From: Primulina eburnea
Lineage: Eukaryota; Streptophyta; Magnoliopsida; Lamiales; Gesneriaceae
DNA length: 64,000 bases
Assembly (NCBI RefSeq): GCF_022965805.1
Contig: NC_133105.1
Location: forward strand, 1,860,001 to 1,924,000
Direction of reading: 5' to 3'
Positions within the stretch are counted from its first letter, which is position 1, and each line of letters begins with the position of its first letter. The notes beneath the pieces were generated by a model. The model was not told the DNA's origin, made no database searches, and saw only the letters and a list, made by a program, of their open reading frames with translations. Below, piece by piece: positions 24,874 through 37,429 of this stretch. A program made the position numbers and the translations under genes.

Positions 24874-26495
24874 ATGATCCCTCTCACTTCCACCGCATCT
24901 CCGGCATCTTCCATTTCGCTAAAACCCTATTTTATACCCTCCCTCAAACCTTGTCATACCAGATATAATCGATTCAAAATACTCAGACAGGTACGAAGGA
25001 ACACATATAATTAGTATTCTAACGGAAAAATACGTTCTTTATTTCTGAAGTTAATTTTTTCTTTGTTTTGATTAGAGGAGATTAAGGGGTGGGAAGTGTA
25101 GAGCGGAGTTCTCGGCCGACGCGCCGGTGACCGTGGCAATCGGCGCGTGTATACTTAACTCTCTGGTTTTTCCTGTGGCTCCATCACCGGAAGATGTGGA
25201 AGCAGAATCACTTATTGACTCGGCTGACGCGAGGTTCGCCGTGATGGGAATCATTAGCTTCATCCCTTATTTCAATTGGATGGTATAAATTATTTTGAGC
25301 TTATTTGTGATTCGATAATTGTAATGATTGATTTATTTTTTCTATGTATTCATTTTTATATGCTTGTTCTTATGCTCACGTAGAGTTGGGTGTTTGCTTG
25401 GTTGGATACCGGAAATCGACGCTATGCAGTCTATGCTCTTGTCTATTTCGCTCCTTATTTGAGGTTTGATCCTTTCACTCGTTGCTTTCTTGAGTGAATC
25501 TTGTGTGCTTTTTGGTGTGAAATGGTTTTGGGAGATAATAACTGGTAAGAAGTGAGAACGAGACTTGCATATTTATGGGAGGAATGTTATTGTACTTGAA
25601 CGAGCTTACACACCTAGTCACCTACAATTATTTGATGCATAAAATCTCTCAATCGGTTTGATGTTCTTGAAATGCAGAGATGGTGAAGTCGTCTGGATTC
25701 AGTAAATACGTTACACTGGATCGACACTGATGACGAGCCTCAATTGCCCTTGTTCTATATTTGTTATAGAACACTTGTTTATTGCTGCATTAGTTGGCTT
25801 GTCTTGTTTATAAGGCATTTGTGGCATTCATATGACTTGTTTATAAGTTGCTGCATTGGTGGGCTTGGCTTGACTTATAAATATTTGGAATGTGTATAAT
25901 TCATATAGCATTATTGTGCCAGTATTTGAATGTTATCATTATCATTGAAGCACATATTTTGATCTTCTTGTGCCACAGGCCAAATTTGTCAATATCTCCA
26001 GAGGAGAGCTGGCTGCCAATTGCTAGCATTCTTCTTTGCATCGCTCACATTCAGGTCTATAACTTTTAAATCTCACTCATCAATTTTCTGAAAACCAATT
26101 TCTTGAAGCCATTTTATTCCACACTTTATATCATCATTTATTATTATTTTTTGTTGGCAGCTCGAAGCAAGTATTAAAAATGGAGATCTTCAGGGCTTCC
26201 AGTTATTTAATGAGGCAGCAAGACGTGTTTCGTCTCTTACGCATAAGAAGAATGACAAGAACTATGAAGAGGTACAAACACAGAGATATACATAAAGATT
26301 TTGGTTAATCTTTCATTGGTTTGATCTCTTTTAATTTCTGTTTGTTTTATAAAGGATAGAGAAAAGGGCCGCCATAATCTCTCATCGGCTCCCGAAAATT
26401 TTAGAAATCAGATAAAGGATTGGAACGACCCTGAGAAACTGGTCCAAGATGAAGAACGCTCGAGTGAAGATGAAGATGAAGATTACGATTACTGA
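24874..26495 (+). CDS. Predicted plastid multi-pass membrane protein, function unknown
   Basis: Six exons, 24874-24990, 25076-25282, 25384-25463, 25979-26054, 26161-26271 and 26355-26495, give 243 residues with correct phase at every border. The N-terminus (MIPLTSTASPASSISLKP) is rich in Ser/Thr and basic further on, like a chloroplast transit peptide. Likely membrane segments: VTVAIGACILNSLVFPV, RFAVMGIISFIPYFNWM with WVFAWLD, YAVYALVYFAPYLR, and WLPIASILLCIAHIQ. The C-terminus is charged and ends in an acidic SSEDEDEDYDY tail. I believe this is a conserved green-lineage protein but do not recognise a named family, and I assign no function. It begins about 340 bases after the broken plastid-type gene; no sequence similarity between the two is obvious. 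Confidence 0.85.
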
Positions 26496-27409
26496 ACAAT
26501 ATCTCACATCTTTTTATGAATTATCATTCTTGGACTCTTGTTGTTCCTCTTAGAAGGTAGTATACTTGGTTTGGTTCTTCCGTCGGACTTATGAAGTAGC
26601 AAGTTCTAATCCCATTTTTAAGAGTTTTATTTCATTTTTTTCGAATATAAAAAAAAGAAGGTGAAGAGTTATGATATATAAATATTTTTAAACAAACCTC
26701 GTTTTTATTACGAATATTATATTTGGCAGAACTTGAATTCGATCGGTAGTCTGGTTGAACCATATTCTCCACCCGATATTTTAGATATGGAATCCCGAAA
26801 TGGTAACAACCAACCACGCCTCTATTTCCATGAAATTAAACGCCTATTTCCCAACGCTTTCTCCGTTATCATTACCCATGGTGAACATGAAACGAAGGGG
26901 CAGTCAAATGAGCTTTCAATTGAATTGTTCAAATTCATTAAGCCTGCTTGTCTTGAATTGTTTGGCTACCTGATGGATTTGAGATTTCAAATCTGTTGAT
27001 TTGTCCCATGGATTTGTACTCTAATTTACTGTAGCGGGAAAGACGTCTACGAAAGAGAGAAGAAATTGATTCTAAAAATTCGTGAAATTTACAAAGGTAA
27101 GCAGACTTTATAAGTAATAGTGTTGTCAACTTTTGTTGTACCTCAATAAAATATCTGGATTTCGGCTTATGTGAGATACTATTACACGAAGTAATATGTG
27201 GTCTCTCATAGTGTAAAAGTGTCTTTTTTTATAATAAAAAAAATTTGTTGTTTTTGACGATTCGAGAAAAGCGACAAATAAGAGTGGCCAAAATGGTTAT
27301 TAATCCATAAGAGAGTGAATATATATTGACAATTTTTTTCACAGTGAATGTACAACTTTGCAAAAAAATTGTGTGAATCCAAAAGCATGCCGTGTAGTTA
27401 TAGAAATGA
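26496..27409. other. Intergenic with an unidentified coding-like fragment
   Basis: At 26731-26999 a plus-strand frame preceded by a splice-acceptor-like GGCAG reads NSIGSLVEPYSPPDILDMES, then RLYFHEIKRLFPNAFSVIIT and SIELFKFIKPACLELFGYLM before TGA. A second coding-like piece (DVYEREKKLILKIREIYK) lies at about 27040-27093 between ACTGTAG and AAAGGTAAGC, which look like an acceptor and a donor. Base composition and residues look like real exons, but there is no start and I recognise no family. It may be a gene fragment carried here by duplication or by a transposon. The rest shows nothing. Confidence 0.4.
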
Positions 27410-27594
27410 GTAGGTCTCTTGTGAGACGGTCTCACGAATCTTCATCAGTGATATGGGTCAACCCTACCGATATTCACAATAAAAAATAATACTTTTAGTA
27501 TAAAAAGTAATACATTTTCATGGATGACTCAAATAAGAGATTCGTCTCACAAATGCGACCGTGATGAGACCATCTCAGACAACAAGTTTTTGCC
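27410..27594. repeat. GTGAGACGGTCTCAC-type interspersed repeat
   Basis: Starts with AGGTCTCTTGTGAGACGGTCTCACGAATC, has the internal strings GATATGGGTCAACCCTACCG and TTCATGGATGACTCAAATAA, and ends in degraded GTCTCAC copies and ACAAGTTTTTGCC. I recall this as a very common short dispersed repeat in Lamiales-type genomes; its class (MITE or SINE-like) is uncertain. A decayed relative lies at 4025-4275. Confidence 0.75.
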
Positions 27595-27855
27595 AATAGA
27601 AAAATGATGTAAAAGACAAAGGCATAAAAGGGATTTAAAAAATTATATATATATTTAGTCATTCAGTTCACACATTAGAGTGGTGTGATTCGTTGCACCG
27701 GGAGTAAAGGAGGTAGAAAGGAGAATGGATGAATTTGATCTTCCACTATGGAATTAATTTTGACTGTCTTTACAACACCAAAGTTTGTGTGCAAAAAAAT
27801 GAAAGTCGAAATTGATAAATGCAGACTTTGTAATAATTCACAAACCCCTTCGATG

Positions 27856-30800
27856 CTAATATACAACGGGGCACCCTTCGTAAACTATCCCTTTTGCTGT
27901 AGGGCACGCTGCATACGGGCACCCATCAAGATCGTTTCCCCACCAATCAAGTCCAATGTTCTCAAGTCCCAAGCACATGTACAACAGAACTCCCATGAAG
28001 GCCAATCCAGCATCCAGCGCACCCGAAAGAACGTAATTGTGTCGTTGCCACAAGTCCGGCCTGTATCTGTACACTACATAACCAGACAAAAATCCCACAA
28101 TTATCCAAGTTATGTAATTCACAGCTGTTGCCGGAGGCATGTTCCCGGTGGCACCAATCAAGACGGGCATGTTAATGAGTCGGATCCATTCGTGATTTGG
28201 AAAGGTTTTTGCAGCGAACCACACTAACAGAGGAGCTATGGCTCCACCGAGGAAAAACCAGTTTACCATTTTGTATGTTCCTTGATCTCCAAAGATCTTT
28301 CGAGGGCCGATCAATCCCCATATCACAGAAGCATCGTAGAATACGTGGTCACCGGGGCAAGTCCACACACTGTTAGTGGTCTTGTCACATATGCTTGGAA
28401 TGGTTTCCATTAGCCACCATGCTGTTCCCAAGTACACAAAGGCAGCTATAATGGTGCCCACAACCTAGAAATATGTTATTTTTTCCCAGTTAATGCACTT
28501 TTAAACATAATGAAACAATCGATATAACAAATATAAAAGAGAGAATTTGTCTTTGTAATCGTTGAAAATAAATATGTAACACAGATCTTTTAAATCTTAT
28601 AGTCACGTTAGTGCGTATCATATAGATAATTATACATGCTATGAGGACGATGCCGCTCATACATTCCCCTATCAACAATTGCTAATGCAGTTCATGAGAT
28701 CAAAGAAGTGCCTCGTCTCTGTTAATGTACCAATTATAATATTCAACTTTTGAAACTGTGCTAAAAGATAATTGGAGGTGAGGGTGGAAATAAAGTTTCT
28801 GAAATCGGTCTGATAGTCCAAGCATCAAACTTGATTATCTTCTGCATTAGCAGCCACATATATCGAGGGAGGCTGGAGAGGACTGCTGACCCTACTCAAC
28901 CCTCTGTATTAATTACCCCTACACACAATTTGGGATCATATTTACCTGTGCCATGAACATAGTTCTTGGAGGGATCTTCATGTAATGTCCAAGCTTGAAG
29001 TCTTGAAGAAAAGTAATAGCTTGTGTCATACTTATGTAACCATAAACCTTGAAGCACATGTTGGCAACAGGATATCCAGGATATATGTACCCAATTATGT
29101 ACTCGGTTATGATGTTCAAGCCAGGTGACTGTCATTTTTGCAAAAAGTGTGCCTCTGTAAGTTGCGAAAATTTACTCCAAAAGGTTCAATAAATGCAAGG
29201 AAAAGAAAGAAGACTCGCCTGGTTTGTGATAGCAGTAATAATCCCGATTGGTAGGGTAAAGAAAATGGCGATTACGCAGGCTAAGATGACTCCCCACCAT
29301 GGAAGCTGAAGTTGTTCATTGTAGTATTCACATGCAAACATAGTTAAAGCTATATTTGCCGCAAGAATGCACCAAAACCACCATTCGGGTACTTGCCTAT
29401 ACTTGTTCATCAGTTTTGCGTGTATGTCCATTTTGTTTTCCTTAAAGCTTGATCTGCTTTGCTCCCATATTTCCCTAGAATAACGCAATCCATGATTCAA
29501 ACCGCGATTTAGTAAAAAGATCACACATGCATTCTTACACGATCTAGATAAGATTAAAAAGAAAAGTTTTTTATTGGGAAAATCAAGTTTTGACACCACA
29601 TATATTAAATTTAATGCATAATTCCACCTCATATGTTGATGTTTAGCATACATAATATAGAAAGAGATTTTCATTTATCCTAGTGCATTTTTGGCCGCCG
29701 AATATTAAGTACCTTCCATGGAATAGAAGCACATGCACGACTGTAGCGCTGAGTGCAGCAAATCCAACACCGTATGTCATGGCAAAAAAAGTGCTGAGAT
29801 GAAGAGGGCCTAGGCGCATATATGCCTCCGTGTCCAAATGGAAGTTCGAGTCGATTATGTTAGATATGTTGTATACTTGTCCGGACGAGGTGAAGAGACC
29901 ATCGGAGAATATTGGGAAGGTTTTGGCATCATAAATGTTGAACCAATAGCTAAGGGGAGTCACAACATACATAACAAAGAAGTAGCCAACGGCTACATTG
30001 GCTGTGGCAAACCATGGGCTTGCTAGTGGACTTCCAAGATATGATGAAATAGTGGACCAATCGAGCCCGATAGCTCCTAACCCGAGTCCTTGCAGACCCG
30101 ACCCAAGTTGTTGGGCTAGAACTGATTGAGGAAAGATCCAACATATCCATGAGAGGGAGGTAAGCATTTCAAACAAATAGCCAGGGAATATGTAGTAAGC
30201 AAAACTGCAGATGAATGCTATGATGAAGAACTGAGTTCGAGTCATGCCGCCCTTAGGTCGTTCTTCGGCCTCATGAAGAGCCCTGTCACAATGTTTGTTA
30301 TGTCTGTTAAAAATAACAAATACATACTTCAATGAGGTTAATTAAATGAAAAAATTGGGTATTTCCATACCTATAACTAGGATTTGATGGAAAAATAGTG
30401 TCAAATTATGTGATTGTCTACGTTTTGAATCATATGTGAGATGTAATAATTAGAATGGAATACAATTATATATTTTTGGAAACGAGGAAGTGCATTTTAG
30501 GCAATATTAGACAAAAGTAAGACAATCACGTTTTTCATTTTAAACCTTAAAAAACAAATTTAAATTGAAAACTCGACGACATCTTTTTCACTAAAAAAAA
30601 CCCTCTTGTTTTTGGACATAAGGATTGGATCTGGACCTCGAGAACTTGTTGAATTAAATATCAAATGACAACAATTTTTATCTTAACAATAATTTCTGCT
30701 GACCATATTTTTTCGGAAATTGAAGTACAATAAAATGTTGTTGATGTATGACTTTCATAGTAATTTTTCGTCTGCAAACTGTCTTGGTAATTTTTGAGAA

Positions 30801-31628
30801 TGCAGGAAACTCGCCTGAAGAGTGAAACCTGCACTAAATTGGCTGGCCACCACATTGCTGCTGGTTCCACTAGATACCTTCTAAATATGCCAGCCCATCC
30901 AAATCCCAGTACCTAACATTCAACACCCAATCATGCAACTCATCACATATAATTGTAATATTTACAAATTAACCATAAGAACTCAAACGTAACTCAGGAC
31001 GAATGGAAAATCCTGTATAAATACCTGTGTTGTGATGACAACGAGGAGGGAAACAAAGAAGGTGAGGTGCTGCTTATAGAAAATCTTAACAGCAGTCACA
31101 ACATGGATAGCATACACGGTTCCGGCTCCTGAATTCGCAAATATGGTGATAAGGACATGCTCCTTCATGTTGAACGGCCCCGGATTCAGCGTGAATTCCC
31201 ATCTCTTCCCTTTGAAGAACACACGATCCGTGATCTTTGCAGCCATCAGTTGGCCTAATGGCACCACAGCGATCTGAGCCGAGATGGCCGTGATGGACAA
31301 TGGCTCCTTTCTGTACCAGAAGAACTGGTTAAGGAATGATAGAAGAACACAAGAAAGTGTGCCTAAGAACCACATTCTGAAAGTGAGAACTGGGAGGGAA
31401 GGGTCATCTGTTGTTGACACCGTGAGGGCCACTTGTGGGATTGGTGAGTTTTCTTCTTCCGATTCCGAGTATTGATACAAGCTGGATGAAGGGTCGTTGC
31501 TCTCATCTTTTTTTGATGCTGCAAGTTACAAGATTATTCTTGGTTAAAAGTCCTTCAAGATCATGCGTCTATTATCGAAAGAAAGACTTACTTATGAGAG
31601 GATGAGTTATTTGATCGGAGAACTCCAT
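27856..31628 (-). CDS. Oligopeptide transporter, OPT1/OPT5-like
   Basis: Seven exons: 31628-31592, 31500-31025, 30912-30815, 30282-29713, 29474-29219, 29128-28946, 28464-27856; 742 residues, the usual OPT length. Family knowledge: OPT proteins are proton-coupled plasma-membrane carriers for small peptides or metal-related substrates. Seen in sequence: a Ser/Glu-rich cytosolic start, about 16 hydrophobic segments, the PT-clade motif NPG ([15 protein letters not shown]) and KIPPR ([14 protein letters not shown]), which place it in the OPT rather than the YSL branch, and the C-terminal [19 protein letters not shown]. Exon 2 must start at 31500: an earlier acceptor would add an in-frame TGA. Introns 3 and 5 both begin with GC (CAG/GCGAGT) instead of GT; using nearby GT sites breaks the frame. 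The first exon codes only 12 residues. No damage seen. Confidence 0.93.
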
Positions 31629-32033
31629 TTTCTGTCGAATTCTTGAAAGGATAAGTGCTGCAAATTATGTATGGTGGAATCTGTTTCAAATCATGAATCT
31701 TCTCAGCATAGGAAGGAATCAGATATTTAACATTGATAAATGACAAAACTGATACAATGGTAGACTGGTTTGGTTAGGTAGGTAGTTTGAAGACAAATCA
31801 ATCATACATAGGTTAGTTGGATCCACACTCAATGTTTTGTTATGAGAACTTAATTTCTATATATTGTTCTATTATTTTGTCTTAAATCTACTATTTACAT
31901 CTCATATTAACTTAATTTTTTTAAAAATGTTAAGTTACATTATTTTATCTTTTACTATTTTAAAAAATAACTTGATTACTCCAACACTTCGTATTCTTTA
32001 TCATATCATTATGATAAAAAAAAAAAAAAACAA
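31629..32033. other. OPT upstream region
   Basis: Upstream and promoter side of the minus-strand transporter, ending in a poly(A) run (about 32016-32030) directly before the Helitron tandem array. No gene or regulatory site that I can support. Confidence 0.5.
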
Positions 32034-33870
32034 TCTATATCTATATCTATATAAATATACAGATTGAATTGTGAATTTACTCTATTGTCCTTATCTTTAT
32101 TATTATTTATTAATTACAATTATGCATTTACTCTTTTGTCCTTATCCTTATTATTTATTTACTAATTACTAAACTTTTAAATTCAATCCTTATTATTAAT
32201 TATTAATTACAATTATGCATTTACTCTTTTGTCCTTATCCTTATATAAATATACAGATTGAATTGTGAATTTACTCTATTGTCCTTATCTTTATTATTAT
32301 CTATTAATTACAATTATGTATTTACTCTTTTGTCCTTATCCTTATTATTTATTTACTAATTACTAAACTTTTAAATTCAATCCTTATTATTAATTATTAA
32401 TTACAATTATGCATTTACTCTTTTGTCCTTATCCTTATTATTTATTTACTAATTAATAAACTTTTAATCCTTATCTTTATTATTTATTTACTAATTACTA
32501 AACTTTTAAATTCAATAGCCGAGATTAAAATTTGTTTTGTGAAAAAACCTTACAAATAATCTATATCTATCTATACTAATCTATACTAATATAAATATAT
32601 GAATGTGACCTTCATTTAATAATAATCATTAATATATATTTTTTTAAATCAATTTTCAATATATGATGCTAAATACATATTACTAAATGATATATTATCT
32701 ATTATTAATCTATTATCTATATCTATATATCTATATCTATATATATATAAATATACAGATTGAATTGTGAATTTACTCTATTGTCCTTATCTTTATTATA
32801 TATCTATATATCTATATATATATAAATATACAGATTGAATTGTGAATTTACTCTATTGTCCTTATCTTTATTATATATCTATATATATATAAATATACAG
32901 ATTGAATTGTGAATTTACTCTATTGTCCTTATCTTTATTATTATTATCTATTAATTACAATTATGCATTTACTCTTTTGTCCTTATCCTTATTATTTATT
33001 TACTAATTACTAAACTTTTAAATTCAATTCTTATTATTAATTATTAATTACAATTATGCATTTACTCTTTTGTCCTTATCCTTATTATTTATTTACTAAT
33101 TAATAAACTTTTAATCCTTATCTTGATTATTTATTTACTAATTACTAAACTTTTAAATTCAATAGCCGAGATTAAAATTTGTTTTGTGAAAAAACCTTAC
33201 AAATAATCTATATCTATCTATACAAATCTATACTAATATAAATATATGAATGTGACCTTCATTTAATAATAATCATTAATATATATTTTTTTAAATCAAT
33301 TTTCAATATATGATGCTAAATACATATTACTAAATGATATATTATCTATTATTAATCTATTATCTATATCTATATATCTATATCTATATATATATATAAA
33401 TATACAGATTGAATTGTGAATTTACTCTATTGTCCTTATCTTTATTATTATCTATTAATTACAATTATGCATTTACTCTTTTGTCCTTATCCTTATTATT
33501 TATTTACTAATTACTAAACTTTTAAATTCAATCCTTATTATTAATTATTAATTACAATTATGCATTTACTCTTTTGTCCTTATCCTTATTATTTATTTAC
33601 TAATTAATAAACTTTTAATCCTTATCTTTATTATTTATTTACTAATTACTAAACTTTTAAATTCAATAGCCGAGATTAAAATTTGTTTTGTGAAAAAACC
33701 TTACAAATAATCTATATCTATCTATACTAATCTATACTAATATAAATATATGAATGTGACCTTCATTTAATAATAATCATTAATATATATTTTTTTAAAT
33801 CAATTTTCAATATATGATGCTAAATACATATTACTAAATGATATATTATCTATTATTAATCTATTAAGTA
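32034..33870. repeat. Large tandem array at the 5' end of Helitron 1
   Basis: Three main head-to-tail units. The landmark AATAGCCGAGATTAAAATTT recurs at 32514, 33161 and 33665, giving spacings of 647 and 504 bases. The longer spacing is explained by extra copies of a roughly 70-base sub-repeat (ATATAAATATACAGATTGAA to TTATCTTTATTATAT) between 32745 and 32940. The first unit carries its own extra 210-base internal duplication. Each unit starts with the Helitron 5'-end-like TCTATAT-ATAAATATACAG motif. Confidence 0.88.
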
Positions 33871-34893
33871 TATGACTTTCATTTGTTAGCTTACTATTAT
33901 ATTATTTTTTTGTTTTACAATTTGTCATATTAATGGTGTTATTTAATTCATTTTTTTTTCTTAGTTTAATAAGATCATTAATAGTGTATTTAACTCAATC
34001 AAACTAATTATTATTTTAATTTACTTTAAATTTAATTTTAGTTACTTAAATTTATACATTGCCATCAAATAATAACAGGAAGACAAAGGGAAATGATTCG
34101 GATTGAATAAAAATAAATTATTTATAAATATTAATCTCATACAAAATTTCTTTCTCCCATTTAGAATAAAAATATTTTCAGACTCTTTAAGTGTCAATAA
34201 AGATATGTGATTGAGAGAAATATTTGTCTTTAAGTGATTTCAAACATTGTTTTTAAGTTATTTAGTCAATTTTTTTTATAAATGCTGCTAAATAAATATT
34301 ACTAAATAATATGCTCCATTTGATCATTTTGTGTTCTTGCAATGAGAGGAGTTTTTTTTTACCCTAGCGTTAACATGTTTGATTGTTATATGTCTTTTGT
34401 ATTGATCATGTAATTGTGTTTGCATTGTTTATGTGATTTGATTGTTTGCACAAAGAAAAGAGAAAACAAAATCAAATATCCAACAAAAACGGTTATTTTT
34501 CAATTTTTTATTGTTGAGATATTTTGTTAATTTTTAAACACATAATGCATGTTTTCTGTTTGCTTAGATTACTTAGTTTGAAGTGACTTAGAAAATATTA
34601 AAAAGATTGAAATATTTATTCGTTTTTACCTTATGTCTCATAATATCAAGAGATAACATTTTTTATTTATTGGGGCAAATGTATTTTCAAACTTCTGTCT
34701 ATAAATCAATATTTAAATTTTTTACGACATTATTATATTCTCTAATCAATTTTTTTTACTTAAATTGATAGAAGGCATTTTAATTTGAGTTTTTATGTTC
34801 TTGCTTATATTATTTTTGTAATATTATTTATCATGAAAATAATAGGTGAACTACAAAATTTGGTAGGTCTAAGAGTCCTCTGGTGAACGACAA

Positions 34894-35027
34894 GGATGCA
34901 ATAATTGTCCCTGCTTGCTTAAGCGGCCGAACTATGGTGCTTGAGCTGCTGCGCGATTTAAAAGATTTGAGTTGCACCATTACTACTAGCTATAGCTTTT
35001 GGTAAAGCGACAAGCGTTCGGTCCTAC
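34894..35027 (+). repeat. Solo, truncated TRIM LTR inside Helitron 1
   Basis: From GATGCAATAATTGTCCCTGC to GCGTTCGGTCCTACA. It is the same sequence as the 3' LTR at 40028-40162 and sits at the corresponding place in the Helitron copy, but the first bases (TGTTGG) and the internal region are gone. Confidence 0.75.
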
Positions 35028-37429
35028 ATAATATGTCCTAATTTCTGTATGATATAATTCAAGCATATTTTTTTATAGATATTTGAAATTAGGTCTAATT
35101 AAGTAACATGAAACATATACATATATATTAAATCATATTTAAAGCAAAATGTTAAGATCAAGAATGATTCAAATTTAAATTTCAACGAAACATAATGAAG
35201 AAGGAATTGAAGAATTGTATGTGTACGTTAAGTGTTATATAATGATTATGTTGCTACTTCATGGTTGTGCGACATATGAATGTCATATAAAATGTCAATA
35301 TTTCTCAATAAAATAGTTTTTTTCAAAAAGAAAAAAATTATTCATTTAGAAAAAGAAATACATGAAAAACAAATTGTGCATAATTCTCATTCTATTTATA
35401 ATGGTATGAGAACAATTCTAAAACTTTGTTGACACAATATAACAGATCAATTCTGTGCATTTTATTGAGACATTGAGTCAGTTTCACTTTATTTTCTCCA
35501 ATATTATCTCGATATATTTCGAGGTGATACGAGATTGTTTTTGTCTCTTTTTTTAGTCAAAGTGTCTAACTAGCTAATTTATAACATATATGATGATAGC
35601 ATAGAAAAATCCTCGTCAAATAAATTCACTTAACAAAATATTGAAATTCAAATAAAATTCTACAATATTTCATCAAATTAATTTTGACTATCATAAAATG
35701 GTCATCAAATCTAAATGGTTATATTATTAGATGAGATATTGAATAAGACAAATACTTTGACATATATTTGAATGATATCTCATATGCATATCTTAATAAC
35801 ATTATTCGTATCTCTTCTCAAGCTTTTTAAAATACAATAATTAATTTTGTATATCGTTCCACAAGATATAAAATATTATAAAACAAAATATAAACTCGAT
35901 AGAAGAAAATTTGTTTTGTTTCAATGAATAATATAATATTATGTTCTAAACGCAACAAATGAGATTGAAACTATATCATCATCATGACATGATGCTCGCA
36001 ATCATTATTTCAAAGCTTCCAAAAAATGACGATCAAGATGACTTCCTTGAATTGTGTCAAATTAAATGAGGACACAATTCTAAGATATAGTCATTTGAAA
36101 AAATTCAAGTATTTTTCTCTCACTGATTGAGAAATAGTTGTTAAAAATTTATGAACCTTACAGCTATATGTTGATAATATGATACTAAATATATAAAAAT
36201 GATATCACAAATATCACAATATTTGAAGAAGGTGCAACACCATTCATTGGTTATGTTGTTGAAGAATATATAGGTTATAAATACTTTTAGTCACAAGTGA
36301 AAACTTATCACGAGTAAAAGCATTTTTTCTTAGGAGTTATAGTTGATTATTGTCAAAAGCTGAAAAATCATTTAACAACAAAAAAATAGTCGGAAAAATA
36401 AGATTATCAAATAAAAACAATATAGAAAATCGAAAAAATGTCGTGATAAAGAAGCAAACTACGAGCATGTCAGATCCCGGATAAGGATTGTAAATAACAT
36501 AATAGATGTTAAAGACGATCAGATACTTGTTGAGCATATCAAATTAATTATATTTATGTTATAACAAACTACGACAAAGAGCTGTTGAGTTGTCAAAATC
36601 AACCAAGAAGCATATTGGAAAGTGTGTCAAGTAGATAAGATACTTTCTCTGATTTATATACCGTCTATGGTCATGATTTTTTTATTTTTTATGGGTTAGT
36701 TTGTTTCAGTTGATAAATGTTAATAACCATGTTTTAATTCATTTAAATATTATTAAAATTTCGTACATATATTTTCAGTAGTTTAGTTTTTTACGTGCAA
36801 CGCACGTGCATTTTTCTAGTCTATATAAATATACCAATTGAATTGTGAATTTCCTCTATTATCCTCATTAAAATTGTACTTTAATGACACTTTGTTTTTC
36901 TTTTGTGTAATTAGTTAATTATTATTAATCAATTATTATTAATACATTGACTAATTATTATTTATCACTCTTTCACTCATTTTCATGGCATGACTACAAA
37001 TAATATCAAAATATTTGTTTAACAACTAATGATTCGAATCAATATGTGATAATATTATTATTTATAAAATGAATTGGTTTTGTGAAAATTCCTTACAAAT
37101 AATAGTAATAGTGTTATACATTCTTTTATTAATATAAATAATACAAAAAATTATGCTAATAGAGGTTTCGAACTTATTTTTACAATTTATGTATTACTTA
37201 TATTTTTCATAATCTTAGTTTTTACAAATAATACAAAAAAATTTATATTTAACAAAACATAAAATAAGAAATTATAAATTTATATGTCGAGATTTAATCT
37301 ATATCTATATCTATATAAAAATCTATATATGAATGTGAATTGTGAATTTTCATCAATATCATTATCTTCATTTAATAATAATAATAATTTACATAAATAT
37401 TAATCTTACCTTCATTTAATAATAATCAT

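Larger units (their letters stand above)
32034..36819 (+). mobile_element. Helitron-like element 1 (non-autonomous, about 4.8 kb)
   Basis: The 3' end is diagnostic: hairpin ACGTGC-AAC-GCACGT (36793-36807), eight bases, CTAG (36816-36819), then T. The 5' end starts with TC in TCTATATCTATATAAATATAC next to an A, as expected for insertion between A and T, but this motif is repeated several times, so the true terminus is uncertain. The 5' part is a tandem array (32034-33870). The 3' half (from about 33850) is closely similar to element 2 (from about 38100). I found no open Rep/helicase frame, so the element is non-autonomous or decayed. It contains a truncated TRIM LTR at 34894-35027. Confidence 0.8.

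Noticed and set aside
27748..28227. 159-residue plus-strand frame at the transporter 3' end
   Set aside because: It is the antisense of the conserved OPT C-terminal exon.
31501..31517. Earlier acceptor (GCAG at 31518) for OPT exon 2
   Set aside because: It would bring an in-frame TGA; the acceptor ending at 31501 joins ATA-AGC in frame.
36337..36537. Minus-strand frame with a homologous partner at 41460-41660
   Set aside because: The two frames match only because they lie in duplicated Helitron DNA; both are short, hydrophobic and unlike any family I know.
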